Of a stretch of 64,000 nucleotides of DNA, positions 1 through 10,556 are shown piece after piece. Both the position numbers and the translations under genes were made by a program. The notes under the pieces are model-generated. The model made no database searches. It was not told the DNA's origin and saw nothing but the letters and a program-made list of their open reading frames with translations. The DNA is taken from assembly GCF_030867095.1 (NCBI RefSeq), contig NC_081829.1, positions 87,422,261 to 87,486,260 on the forward strand, given 5' to 3'. Positions within the stretch are counted from its first letter, which is position 1. Each line of letters starts with the position of its first letter. Origin of the DNA: Alligator mississippiensis (Eukaryota; Chordata; Crocodylia; Alligatoridae).

Positions 1-1854
1 CATGGAGTTGAGGAAAATGAGATGAACTGACCCCTGACAGCAACAAATTTGGGTTTGAAGTGTGTGGATAGTGGAGCTCAGCTGTCTTTGCCTCCCTCCA
101 CCATGTCACAGGCTGCAAAGAGAACAGCTTGACAGCGGGTAGAAAGAAAAAACAGCCACAAGTATTGCAAGGCCTATCGCATGGTATTGAGACAGCCATT
201 GAAACTGGACTCAAAACCTGGCTGTTGATCTGGGTTCACATGTAGTTTTGGTCATAGGTGAAACAAATGTGATGAGATTAGTCTAGACTAAAGCTCATAG
301 TACCTTGGACTACAGTGCGACAGCCATTACCCAGCCTGGCCTACTTGGTGAGTTGGGCTAAGGAGGGAGTTGGGAACTGATACTGCAAAGAATGGAGGAC
401 TTCTTCTCAAAGTAGTGTTAATTTTCCTTTACGTAGGGGCACTCGCATTTGAAGTTGCAATGCAGAGGGTAATGAGTGGATCTTTCACTTGCTAAGGTGT
501 TGTGCATGACAAGTGCCTTGGCTACAACAGAACATGCCGCCTACTTTCGTAGGATGAAGCCAACCCTTTGAGCAGTCCTTCCTGTTTATATCTTTTGCTT
601 TAGTTTCCACTTGCCAACTAATAACAAGCAGAAGCTGGAAAGATCTGACTCTCAGATCCTTGGGGGCCAATATGTTGAAGTAGGAATGTATCCATCTGAG
701 CTATGCCCTATGTGAAGAGTTTGGTGGCCTCTGTAGAGTTCATGGTGGGTTAGTGTTGGGCTGGGAGTAAAACTGACTTATTACCTCTGAGGCCATAGAC
801 ATAGAGGCTAATCTATCTATTGACCTGGTCTGGCCAAGGCAGGGTTGAGACGCAGACAAAGCACCGTGGGAAAAGATGAATGCCCTAACAGCTCAGATTT
901 GGGTTGCAGCATATGACAAAAGACACAAATAGGGGGATTTAAAATGATTCAAGCAAGAGGCAATAAGGGTAATGTAAGTATAATTATAAATGTAAGTATA
1001 ATTTCTTTGGAGCATATAACTCTGTGCTCTCGGTTACATAAGTGCACTTCTGGGGTAAGTACTTTTCAGCGATACAAGTACAGGGGCGACACGTACTCAC
1101 GGACAGACGGGGAGCTCTGTCACTAGAACAAGTGATGTCTCTGAGACTGCCAAACAGTTAAGCGGTATGTGCTCCCTTGGGGCTCCTGTGTCTGCTCCAC
1201 GGTAGGAGAACATTGTTTCCAGGCACATCAAGCAAACACCTTTCATTGGCAGTAAAATCATAGGAAAACAAACCCCTCTTATTCAGAGAGCTGCTCTTCT
1301 GAGTTTTTAAAGAGTCATGCGAGGAAGATAAGGCATGAGCTAGCAGGAGAGGGGTGACACTCCATGCCCTGGGCATTGAAAGAAAGCCCCCACCCGATTA
1401 CACGTCTGAATTCCTTCATCTCCCTCCTCTCTTGTTTATCATAGAGAACATTTTGGATCAAGCTGAGCCTCGGTCATCCATGAGAGAACCAATGAAACAG
1501 ATGGAGGCCACCAAGCTGTGCAGCTAGCTGCCTGCGATCTGAGCCTGCCCCAGAGAGACAGAGGCATCATTAAACAGGCCACTGGTCAATCTCCAGCTTC
1601 ACATCCGAGACGTGAGGAATGCTGTCTGTCTTACAGAGTGAGTGGCACTGGTGAAGAGTTTCAACAGCCAGGGAAGTTTTTACATGAAGTCTGTGATTTA
1701 TTATTTGTGTTGGTGGGTTCCTCTGCAACTCCAAGGGCGTGAGGACAAGGCAAATGCTGGGCATTGATAAAGCAACTTGTTTCTGAGAAGGGAGTTTCTC
1801 CAAAGGAAAAGAAGCATTTGCATGGGCTTTCTGCTAGGGAGGTTGAAGACTAAG
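1..1854. other. Intergenic sequence, nothing recognised
   Basis: AT-moderate unique-looking sequence. Short ORFs on both strands (60-77 codons) show no family resemblance, splice context or codon pattern that would support a gene. Confidence 0.5.
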
Positions 1855-2400
1855 GTCATGTCCACACGAGCAGGGGCGTGCCTTTCCAGCAGCATGCATT
1901 GTAGTAGCACAAATTTGTGATGCTCCTTTGTGCCGCAGTGCACGTCCCTGCCCATGTGCTTTGCAGCAGGACACATTGTCCCATGTGCTGGGGGCATCTG
2001 CTTTGCAACGGCCTGGGGTGCAGTGTGCGTCCGTGTGGGGGGTCTGCAGTGGAGCCCCTGTGCTGAGCCCCTGCAGACAGGGGAGCAGCCAACCCAGGGC
2101 TGCCTGCTCCCCTGTCTTGAGGCACCCTGCGTCCCAGCCAGCAAGGGAGTGGCTGGCTGGGACAAGGGGTGCCTCAGCATGGGCTGCTCCACAGCATGCA
2201 GAGATGGGTTGCCTGCTCCCCCATTTCTGCATTTGACCCTGCGCCTGCCACTTTGGTGTGGTTTGTGCCACTTTTTCCCAGGTTTTTTTTCCCCTAGCAA
2301 ATTTTGCCCCGGTGCTGCAAGGTAGCAGTGCTGTGCGCTGATTAAGGTGCAAATTGTGCAGTTTGTGGCATGGCGCAGAGGTTTGCAGCACCACAAACTA
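1855..2400. repeat. GC-rich foldback region
   Basis: This stretch is much richer in GC than its flanks and contains nested inverted repeats. One 14-bp perfect pair is at 2075-2088 and 2104-2117. A 24-bp pair with about three mismatches is at 2119-2142 and 2152-2175. Overlapping ORFs on both strands (up to 231 codons) come from the base composition. It looks like a non-autonomous foldback transposon, but I found no target duplication. Confidence 0.5.
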
Positions 2401-3844
2401 CAAGCTCCTGCACATATGGATCCAGCCTATGGTTTCAAAAGATCCCTGGTGTAACTTTGTTGACTTTGACAGAGTTATACCAAGGAGACATTTGGCTTGC
2501 TGTGACTCACTGCTGGGGAGGATTGATGTGCTGACTGATCAGCACTGCCATTACTGATTTCGCTCAGAATGGAGTCTAAACCCCTCCTCTGTTGAGACGA
2601 ACATTAGATTTATTTCCTCAGATGACTACACTCATTTTAATGTAATTTATTTGGAAGATAATGGGACTTCTCAGATGCTCCCGGTTTGATTGAATTCACA
2701 TTTCTGGTACCATTCCAGTGGCTTACTGCAGATAAACCTTTGCATTGGTACACTTGGGTGTGAATCACTCAGGTCCAACTATAGAATTTCTCTTGTTATA
2801 CTAAAGCTGGCAGATACAGCTAAAGATACAGATCAGGGACTTACAGTGATTAAATCATTGCAGTTAGGCACTACCACAGTTTCAAAAATCCCTCTAGGTG
2901 CCATCTTCATATTTAGGCACCCAAGAACCTGAAAAAAAGGGAGAGAAAGGAAAAAGCTGGCTCCTTTTAATGTTCTGGGTTAAGCTTCTGGTGTCTAGCT
3001 AATCTAATCAAGAGTGTATTGGATTTTCTTGCTGTTGCTTCTTCAACAAACTCCACTTCACCTCTTGCTAACTGCAAATGAGGGTTTGAGGCTAGAAGAA
3101 AGCCCTCAACAGGTTCATGCAAGTTCTCCAGCGGCCGCTGAGGAGTGATCAAATGCTGCCATGTTGGAGGGATTTGTCTAAACATTCAGGAAATTGCCTG
3201 TGAGAGAGAAATCTTTGTGCCTGAAAAAAATCTCAGTAAAAAAAGAAAGTGAAACATCATCATTCTGCAAGCACTGTCAGGTTTTTTTAACCACTCAAGC
3301 TGCAAAATGAGACTTGTCTGCTGAAACTGGACATCAGCTTAAGTGTCTGGCTTTGTTGTTTGCTAGCTACTCCAGTCCAGGCCGGGGGAGAGAGGATGTT
3401 TGTGGGGATAGCCTAAAACAATGGAGCATGGATTGTTTTCTTGGCTCTGCCACAGGCCTTCTGGCAGGTTGTTTGCATTGGGAATTTCAGAACCTCAAGT
3501 AAACTAATGCCCAGAGTCTCAACACCTAACATGCTTTTATTTCCATGGGAGTTATGTACCTAAGTACTTGTGAGGATCAAAGTTTAAGTGCCTGGATCTT
3601 AATGACATGCAGCTTGTCTTTGCCTGGGCCCTGCAGATACTATTGCACCACAAGTCGCAACAAATACGTGTCTGTTGCCTGTGGAAAAGAAGCTTAGTAG
3701 CATAATTTAATCTTGTACAAACTGCATGAACAAAGGGCATTTATGATGGGTAATAGCAATACATATGGGTACTGGACAGGCCACCAGTGAACCAGGGCGG
3801 AGGGAATAAAGAACCACCTGTAGTTCCAAGACATTTTGTTTAAC
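2401..3844. other. Intergenic sequence with faint repeat traces
   Basis: Mostly unique. The segment at about 2840-2930 holds GCAGTTAGGCACTACC and ATATTTAGGCACCCAAG, which resemble a TTAGGCACC-type reptilian repeat. No coding evidence. Confidence 0.4.
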
Positions 3845-4670
3845 CAGTGGTTTTCAACCATTTTTCATTTGCAGACCCCTTTGGAGATTTCAAATGGAGG
3901 TACGGACTCCTTTGACTATAAATGTGGGTATTCACATATTTTTGATTAATCACAGTCATCTTTCACAGATCTCTTAGACACAGGACACAGACAGAAGTGC
4001 AGCTTCTGAGTCTAACTCATGGCGCTTCACAGAAACTGCCATGAGTTAGACCAGTCCTCCTGACCCAACAAACATTAGCTCTTGGGTCAGGAGGGTGGGG
4101 GATCAAGTTCCAATTTGGAGCCAATCCAAGGAGAGAGGCTGCATCTCTGCAGCCTGTTCCCCTAGCCCTACCCACCCCCTCTCCCAGCCCCTGGTGCTGT
4201 CTCAGGATGGGAGGAAGGCCTGTTCTGTTCCCTGGCCTATGCTGGAATTGGGGGGAGGGAGGTGGATTGGAGCCTTCCACCTCGGGGGAGTGGGCTCCAA
4301 GCCACCTGACCCACCCTCCAGTGCTGGCTGGGCAACCCCCAGAATGAGCTTCCTCTGTTCCCCTGTCCTCCATTCTGAAAACAGCACCAGGAGCAGGGCT
4401 GGGCTTCGTCAGCGTGGCCCTGCTCCTGGGATGTGCAGACACAAGTTAATGAAGGCGTTGCACTCTGGAGCGCTTACCTTCATCTGACCCCTCACATAAC
4501 AAGGGTTCAGATTGTCACAGGATCGGGCCCTTTTAAAGCACTTTGCAGCCATGCATTTGTGTTAGGTCATGGCTGTAAAGCACTTTCAGGGGCCAGGTCG
4601 AGTGAAAATTATCACTTCTGTCTGTGCCCATAGTCTGTGGACCCCCAGGGGACCACAGGTTAAAAACTTA
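3845..4670. mobile_element. Possible long hAT-like repeat with twin hairpins
   Basis: The left end CAGTGGTTTTCAACC matches a common hAT-like terminus and is followed by TTGCAGACCCCTTTGG. The right end reads TTAACCTGTGGTCCCCTGG when reversed. No target duplication is readable. Two perfect hairpins (4010-4051 and 4056-4094) and a GC-rich interior lie between. It may be two elements rather than one. Confidence 0.4.
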
Positions 4671-6235
4671 GACTATTTATTCATTTAAACAGGCTAAACT
4701 AATTAAATCAGTCTAGGAACCTGTGCAGGTTCAGTCACATGGTGATTGGGCATGAGATGTTGAGTATGGGCAGAGAAAGACAAGAAGGAGATGCAAACGT
4801 TATTGGAGTCCTTTTCTTAAGAATGGTGAAGATGAAGGGACCATTTTGCTCAAGGATTGCTAGATGGATTGTGAGCATCTTGCTTAGCAAGAATCAATAG
4901 TTTTGCATATTCTTAATCCAGGTCTCTGATTCAACCTCCAGTGAAGAAAAAAAAAAATGTTCTTGGCAACCACTTGGCATGTAGCCCCTTCTTTTTCATC
5001 ATCTGCTTTGCTATGTTCTTCTGGCCCACTACGCAACATGACTCTCTGCCACTAGTCGATTTTAAGCACTGGTTCAACCACTTGCTCCTGCTTGTGCCCC
5101 ACACCAGCAACTTCCTGGTTTCTTCCAATGGTGTCATCCATCCTTATCCACAGGTTGTGTTAGTACTTTGCCATTTGTGGATCTACCCTGTTTTCATTTT
5201 GTTATGAAAGATGCTCTCACTTTGAAATTACACCATGCATTGTCTCAGGGGCATTTTATTGGAAAAACAGCAAAGGACAACCAGGCACTAGCAGGAGTTA
5301 GCAAAGGGCTGAGGTGAGGATCTGCCAGCCACTGAAATTCATAGCTGTCAGGATCTTAGGTGTGCTGAGATGTAGTAAGAGCTATATCCTGCTATCTTTT
5401 TTTTCCCTGATAAACAGGGACTACTCCAGTGATTCCTGTAAGACCTTCCAGATTGCCTGTAAAATACAATCAGCGCCAAGTGCAGAAATTTTGCTTCTCT
5501 AACTTGCACAGATTCTTTCTTCCCTTATGGCTAGCCTGGACCCTCTTGTAGGATGAGAGCTACTGTTTTCATGTTGTGTTAGTACATGGCCTAGAACAGA
5601 GCGGTTCTGGTTCAAACCAGGAGTCCTTCTCCTATGGCAACACAATAGGACATAACTAAACTGAGTGGTGTTAGTTGGTCAGAGTCTGGGCCAAGAAGCG
5701 CAGCTTTCTCCCAAGACTATCTAACCTCCTGGTAGTTCCTTCCCAGGGTTCCTCCTTTGTGTCGTAGTGCAACACTACTGCTAACAGGTGCAAAACACCA
5801 TTCTTTGGTGGTTCCAAAACTCCTTTTCTAACCCAACCCTTTTCTGCTCCCAATCGTCTGGATCAGAGAGGGCTGGTATGCATGTTGCCTGCTTAACTTC
5901 TACCGCATTTCTTTTACCTAAAACAAGGTGGTTACAGGGTTCCCATAATGCCGACCACCAAGGAATCAGTCTTTACTGGATTCTAATCATCATGCGGGAG
6001 TATAAAACTTTCTGTATTCAAAATATAGATCTGTAAAAGAATATACATAGGATGGCAACCTGGACCGACAGCAAGACCATACTTGGAACAGAAATCTGGA
6101 GACCTGTGCGCTGCTCCTGACCTGCTGGGTCACTGTGAATTTACACCACTAAGATGTTTCCCCTCTCCCTCCATTTCTTGTCCAAGACTAACCTCTTCAG
6201 GAAAGGGACTGTCTGTTCTTACAGGTTTGTTCAGT
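4671..6235. other. Intergenic sequence, no gene seen
   Basis: No gene is recognised. A weak relative of the 9546-9660 SINE tail is at 5520-5610. An 82-codon and an 88-codon ORF show nothing familiar. Confidence 0.4.
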
Positions 6236-6440
6236 ATAGTTTCATAGATGTTCGGGTTGGAGGGGTCATTGAGTTCGACCCCCTGCCCTGGGCAGGAATG
6301 AGTGCTGGGGGTCAGATGACCCCAGCCAGGTGTCTGTCCAGTCTCCTTTTAAATACCTCCAAGGAAGAGGACAGCAGCCCTCACTGTAAAGAATTTGTTC
6401 CTGATGTCCAATCTGAATTTGCTCTCTTCCAGTTCTCACC
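6236..6440 (-). mobile_element. CR1 LINE 3' end
   Basis: On the minus strand this reads as the standard CR1 tail. It begins with the 'heavily hit' distal segment, then GACTGGACAGACACCTGGCT, a CCTGCCC...AGGGCAGGGGGTCG block, and a terminal CATCTATGAAAC. 5' truncation to about 200 bp is typical. A 230-residue plus-strand ORF covering it is an antisense by-product. Confidence 0.85.
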
Positions 6441-7372
6441 CCAGGACCCAAGCCTGATGGACGTCGTCCTCGACTCCGAGGGACTGCCGACAGCAACGGT
6501 TCAGCTTGTAGCCTGGTGGGTTCCTGGTCTTGGGCTGGGGCCTCCTAGGCATTACCAGAACACAAACCATAACACACATGCACGGAAAAAAATTGCATTG
6601 CCTATATTGTTACTCATTAATTTAAAAGAGGCAGAGTTACAGTCAGCAGGTGGCACTCTAGCCTTGTGCAGCCAGCAGATGTGCAGTATGCCTTATGGTA
6701 TACTGTCAACTGACCTTGAGCATAGAGGGTGCTTGGCTCTGTTTGGCTCTATCCTTTGGCGCTGCCTTGAATCAGTCGTGGTGAACAGCCATTGTAGAGG
6801 AAGAAACAGCTGCTTAGTTAGTAGCTGCCTGTTCAGTTCATCATGAGAATTGGGAACTGCATCTTTTTAGCAGCTAAATAGTCTTGTTGAATTTTTTTTC
6901 AGAGCAGCCCAGGGTTCATTTCAAGCTGTGAGGCTGCCTTGTGGTTATACAAGTTGTCATGTGAAGTGTGCAGCATTGTGACAGGGGGCCTCCCGGGGCC
7001 GAGCTCTGTGGCCCGCCCGCCTGTCACCGTGACAGCAGGCCTACTCAGGGCCGAGCTCTTCATGGCCCGCCCACCTGTCTCTGGGCAACCGCCCGCTCAT
7101 CTCGCCCGCCACGCCTTTGATGATACTGAGTTCAATTATGATGTTAATTAAGCGGGAGGCTGCCCTTCGACTGCCCCGATGCCCAGGGGCGCTCTGCGGC
7201 TCCGACCTCCCCTAATACCCCAGCCCAAGCCTCGCAGATGGCATCATGGTGTTCAACATCTCACCGGCCCCACGCTGGGCCCCAGAATCTCCTACGCGAC
7301 CCCACTATAGTCTTCTCTCCTCAGGCGGCCACTCCGCCGTCATCTGGGCTACCTCACCCTCCCGAAGCCTTG

Positions 7373-7555
7373 TTCCCCTCTCGGGTGTGGTTCCCCCGGA
7401 ACCTTCGGCTACCAGCCCTGGCCCACCTCCAGGCCAGTCGGGACCCCAGGCCCCCGGCTCTTGGGCGTCCCTCGCGGTGGGCCCCCGGCCCTTTTGACCC
7501 TCACTGGTCCTGGCCCCAGCATGGGCCAGTCGAGGGGACTCTCCCCTTCGGGCTG
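7373..7555 (+). repeat. 183-bp direct repeat within the LTR, copy A
   Basis: This block is repeated at 8246-8428 in the same orientation, 873 bp away, at equal length and with about a dozen differences by eye. Weaker similarity extends upstream of both copies. It supports duplication of LTR sequence. Confidence 0.85.
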
Positions 7556-8245
7556 GGTCTTTCTAGCCACTCACTCTACTCCTCGGGCCTCACCGTGCCA
7601 CCACTCCCTTCCTCCTAGAAGCAACCGCGGCACCTCGCCCACATCACTCCCACTCTCGGGGTCCGCCCTCTCTGGGCCCCTCACACACACGGGCCCTCTC
7701 GGCCCTCATAACACTGGCCCTCTTGGCCCTCATCCAACTCAGGGGTCACCCACCCGGTGGTGGTGGGAGCTAGGGGTTAAGGCGCCCCGACCCGCCTTTC
7801 ACCGGGGTGATCACTGGCCTGGCATTTCCTGGGGGCTCCCGCACCACTGAGAGCCCCACCAGACCACCTACTCCCGGCAGGGTGCAGTTTCAGGTCATGC
7901 CCAGGACCAGGAGCCTCCTGCCATCCCCTTGCAGCTCCCCCTTACCTCCGGGTCGTTCACAGCAGCCCTAAGACCAGGCGATGTTGCTGCCTGACCTCCT
8001 GCAGCCAAACTGCCTGGTTTATATAGGCCTCAAAATGGCTGCCGCAATCAGGCACCTGGAGGCTGCCCACTCCAGGCCCTTAAAGTGGCAGGAGCACCCT
8101 GTGCTCCGCCACACTCCTCCCCTCCTTAAATCACCGCCCCCTCTCTGGGGCTCCCCATATTCGAGCCTCCGGTCTTATAGGCCCCACACACTACTGACCT
8201 CCCAACTGGGCTCACCGTCCTGCTCTCTCCCTTCCCAAAGCTATC

Positions 8246-8428
8246 TTCCCCTCTCGGGTGTGGTTCCCCCGGAAACTTCGGCCTCTTGCCCTGGCCCACC
8301 TCAAGGCCAGTCGGGACCCCAGGCCCCCGGCTCTTGGGCGTCCCTCGCGGTGGGCCCCTGGCCCTTTTTGACCAACCTGGTCCTGGCCCCAGCATGGGCC
8401 AGTCGAGGGTACTCTCCCCTTCGGGCTG
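8246..8428 (+). repeat. 183-bp direct repeat within the LTR, copy B
   Basis: This is the partner of 7373-7555. From its end to the element end there are 189 bp. In copy A the equivalent distance to the internal terminus at 8113 is 558 bp, so about 370 bp, including the TATA-like site, is missing here. Confidence 0.85.
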
Positions 8429-8727
8429 CTACCGCAGGACCCAGCCTCCTCGAGGCCTATCAATGTGCCGGCCTTTCACCGGGCTCGATGTACCGCCCCT
8501 CTCGGGCTCCTCATCGGTGGCCCCCTTCCCACCGGGGCCTCTCACTACCGCCCCCTCGCACCGGGGCTACGCAACCCACTGGTTGCAAGTGGCAGGAGCA
8601 CCCTGTGCTCCGCCACAAGCATGCTACCCCATTTGGCTCACTGTTAACACTGCTTGCTGGGCAGAGAAAGTGGCTTTGCTGGTTGTAAAGACTAACCCAG
8701 GTTTTTAAGAAGACCGTATTTCAGTTT

Positions 8728-8790
8728 CTTGACCTGCCACAGGCCTTGGGCAAGTCACTTAGGGCAAGACCCAAAAGGCACTTAGGCAGG
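8728..8790 (+). repeat. Short SINE remnant (MIR core-like)
   Basis: TTGACCTGCCACAGGCCTTG followed by GGCAAGTCACTTAGG matches the MIR core. It is followed by GACCCAAAAGGCACTTAGGC, a second degenerate repeat. It lies just outside the LTR unit. Confidence 0.45.
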
Positions 8791-9545
8791 TAAAGTGAAA
8801 CTGAGGTGGAATTGAGATGCCCAAGTCCAAGAAAGCTGCTTGAGAGGCTACATTTTTGCTTGTAAAACTATTTAGATGCTTCAAGTTCTGCTCCTGCACA
8901 TGCCTAGGAGTATTTAGAGGTTAAGCAGTTCATGCACTCTCACACCTAAAGCTGTTTGGGATTCACAGAATAGGTGTTCCCACGCGTAGGTCCCCTGAGG
9001 GCCCCACCTGGTAAGTGTACTCTGAGCACATCTACCGCACACCAAGAGCGCTCAGTTAGGCATGATGCACAAGAGCCACAGCCACCTTCACTCAAAGACA
9101 CAGCACAAGAGGCAATGCTATTGTTGCCTGCTTTTTGCAATAGACCCCAGTCTTGCTTATCGCCTCCTAGGAGACAGGAGAAGGTTGTCTGTCTGACTTT
9201 CCTAGAGCTCAGGTCTCCGACTTCCTGGCCACTGGTTCTAGCCAGCAGCCTGTTATCAAAAGAGGGTAGCGGTACCTCTACCATCAGGACATAAGTCAGT
9301 CCTCCAGAGTCAAAGAAACAATACCTATATTGCTCAAATGTGGTTTTGGGCGGTGAACGCCAGGCTCACACAGGAGGCAGGATTCAGAAGGGAAGCAGGA
9401 TTTCAGACACCATCTTCTTTTCAGCATTTCCCATCGGCTGGCTTGGCCATTCCTCCACCCAGTGTGCCGGCTGTTGTGAATCCCTTTTAGGCAATTAGTC
9501 TTCCTGTTCATTGCAGAGGGAACCTAGGCACTTAACTTGCCTTTC

Positions 9546-9660
9546 TGGATTGTAATCTCTTTAAAGCAGGGACTACCTCTCACTATATATTGGTACAGTG
9601 CCTAGGATGATACTACTAACCTAAACTGGAGCCTCTAACTGAACCTAGCAAAAATAAATG
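9546..9660 (+). repeat. Ancient sauropsid SINE tail (GATTGTAA...GCAGGGACT type)
   Basis: GGATTGTAATCTCTTTAAAG, GCAGGGACTACCTCTCACTA, then GTACAGTGCCTAGGATGA and a terminal AAAAATAAATG, match a repeat tail that recurs in this window at 56588-56730 and more weakly at 5520-5610. Confidence 0.55.
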
Positions 9661-9837
9661 ATAAGCTAAAGTCAGTCCCACTTCCAGAGCCCAGTGCTGC
9701 TAGCAGTGACTACTGATGTGGGCTTTAGCAGTGGTTCCAGCATTAGACATTGAAACTGGTACAGTGATAACAGTTACCTAAACAGGACAGTGTGCTGTGA
9801 AGTTTGAAGAGAAGGAAATGATAAACATCACGTGATA

Positions 9838-10075
9838 TTCCCCTCTATTCGGCACTGGTGAGGCCACATCTGGAGTACTGTGTCCAGTTTTGGGCCCGCC
9901 ACTACAGGAAGGAGTCCAGTGGAAGGCAATGAAATGGTTTCGGGGCTGGGGGACATGACTTCTAAAGAAAGGCTGATGGAACTGGTTTTATTTAGTCTGG
10001 AGAAGATTGAGGGGAGGGATTTAATAGCAGCCTTCAATTACCTGAAGGATGGTTTCAGGGAGGATGGAGCTAGAC
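9838..10075 (+). mobile_element. CR1 LINE fragment (distal region)
   Basis: The sequence runs CACATCTGGAGTACTGTGTC, then CAGTTTTGGGCCC, later AGTCTGGAGAAGA and TACCTGAAGGATGGTTTCAG. This is the conserved region before the CR1 3' UTR end in sense orientation. It stops abruptly at 10075, where a hAT-like terminus (CAGGGGTAGGTAACC) begins. Confidence 0.85.
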
Positions 10076-10310
10076 CAGGGGTAGGTAACCCCCAGCACAG
10101 GTGCCAGAGCATGGCACACCGAGGCATTTGCATGGCACGCATGCCTTAGGGCGGATGATGGGGAAGGGATTGGGGCTGCGCTGGCACAATAAGGATCGGG
10201 TCCCTTGCAGCTCCCTCACTGTCTGCTGTGGCACACCAACATCTTACCAGTCAAGGTTGCAGGTGTTTTTGGCACAGCCGCTTTTGTGTGTACACTGCAG
10301 TCTTGCTGCC
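10076..10310. mobile_element. Possible truncated hAT-like element
   Basis: It starts CAGGGGTAGGTAACC, similar to the termini of the 51081-51380 element, directly at the end of a CR1 fragment. It contains repeated GGCAC(A/G)C motifs. No right terminus or target duplication is seen, so the right boundary is a guess. Confidence 0.45.
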
Positions 10311-10371
10311 AGCATCTGACACATCACCGATGCAGTGAGATAGAAAAACATTTATCATTTGATGTCAGAAG

Positions 10372-10556
10372 CACAGAGTCATAGAAAATGAGGTTTGGAA
10401 GGGGCCTCAGGAGATCATCTAGTCCACCCCCTGCTGAAAGCAAGACCACCCCCAAATATGTCATCCCAGCCAAGGCTTTGTTTAGCCAGGTCTTATAAAA
10501 CCTCCAAGGATGGAGATTTCACAACCTCTCTGGGTAGCCTAATTCCAGTGCTTTAC
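10372..10556 (-). mobile_element. CR1 LINE 3' end
   Basis: In plus orientation it starts GAGTCATAGAAAATGAGG, followed by GGAAGGGGCCTCAGGAGATC and AGTCCACCCCCTGC. This is the reverse complement of a CR1 tail. It continues with CCTCCAAGGATGGAGATTTC, typical of the same segment. Confidence 0.85.

Larger units (their letters stand above)
6977..8617 (+). mobile_element. Endogenous LTR unit, 1641 bp, GC-rich, internally duplicated
   Basis: The unit starts TGTGACAG and ends CCGCCACA, giving the TG...CA ends of an LTR. It is flanked by a perfect 5-bp target duplication, AGCAT, at 6972-6976 and 8618-8622. It is strongly GC-rich against AT-rich flanks. A TATA-like TTTATATAGG lies near 8018-8027. A 183-bp block at 7373-7555 recurs at 8246-8428 with about 93% identity by eye. 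The terminal 30 bases (8588-8617) occur identically at 8084-8113. One reading is a solo LTR with internal duplication. The other is a full LTR (6977-8113) followed by the shortened second LTR of a provirus that lost its interior. No gag, pol or env coding is visible. Confidence 0.75.

Noticed and set aside
1701..2396. 231-codon minus-strand ORF and overlapping ORFs on both strands
   Set aside because: They lie in a GC-rich foldback block where stop codons are rare in every frame. No protein family is recognisable.
6154..6846. 230-codon plus-strand ORF
   Set aside because: Most of its middle is the antisense of a CR1 tail (6236-6440), and the rest shows no domain or splice context.
7238..8708. 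Pro/Ser-rich ORFs of up to 235 codons
   Set aside because: They fall within the GC-rich LTR unit. The repeats of protein sequence reflect duplicated LTR DNA, not a coding gene.
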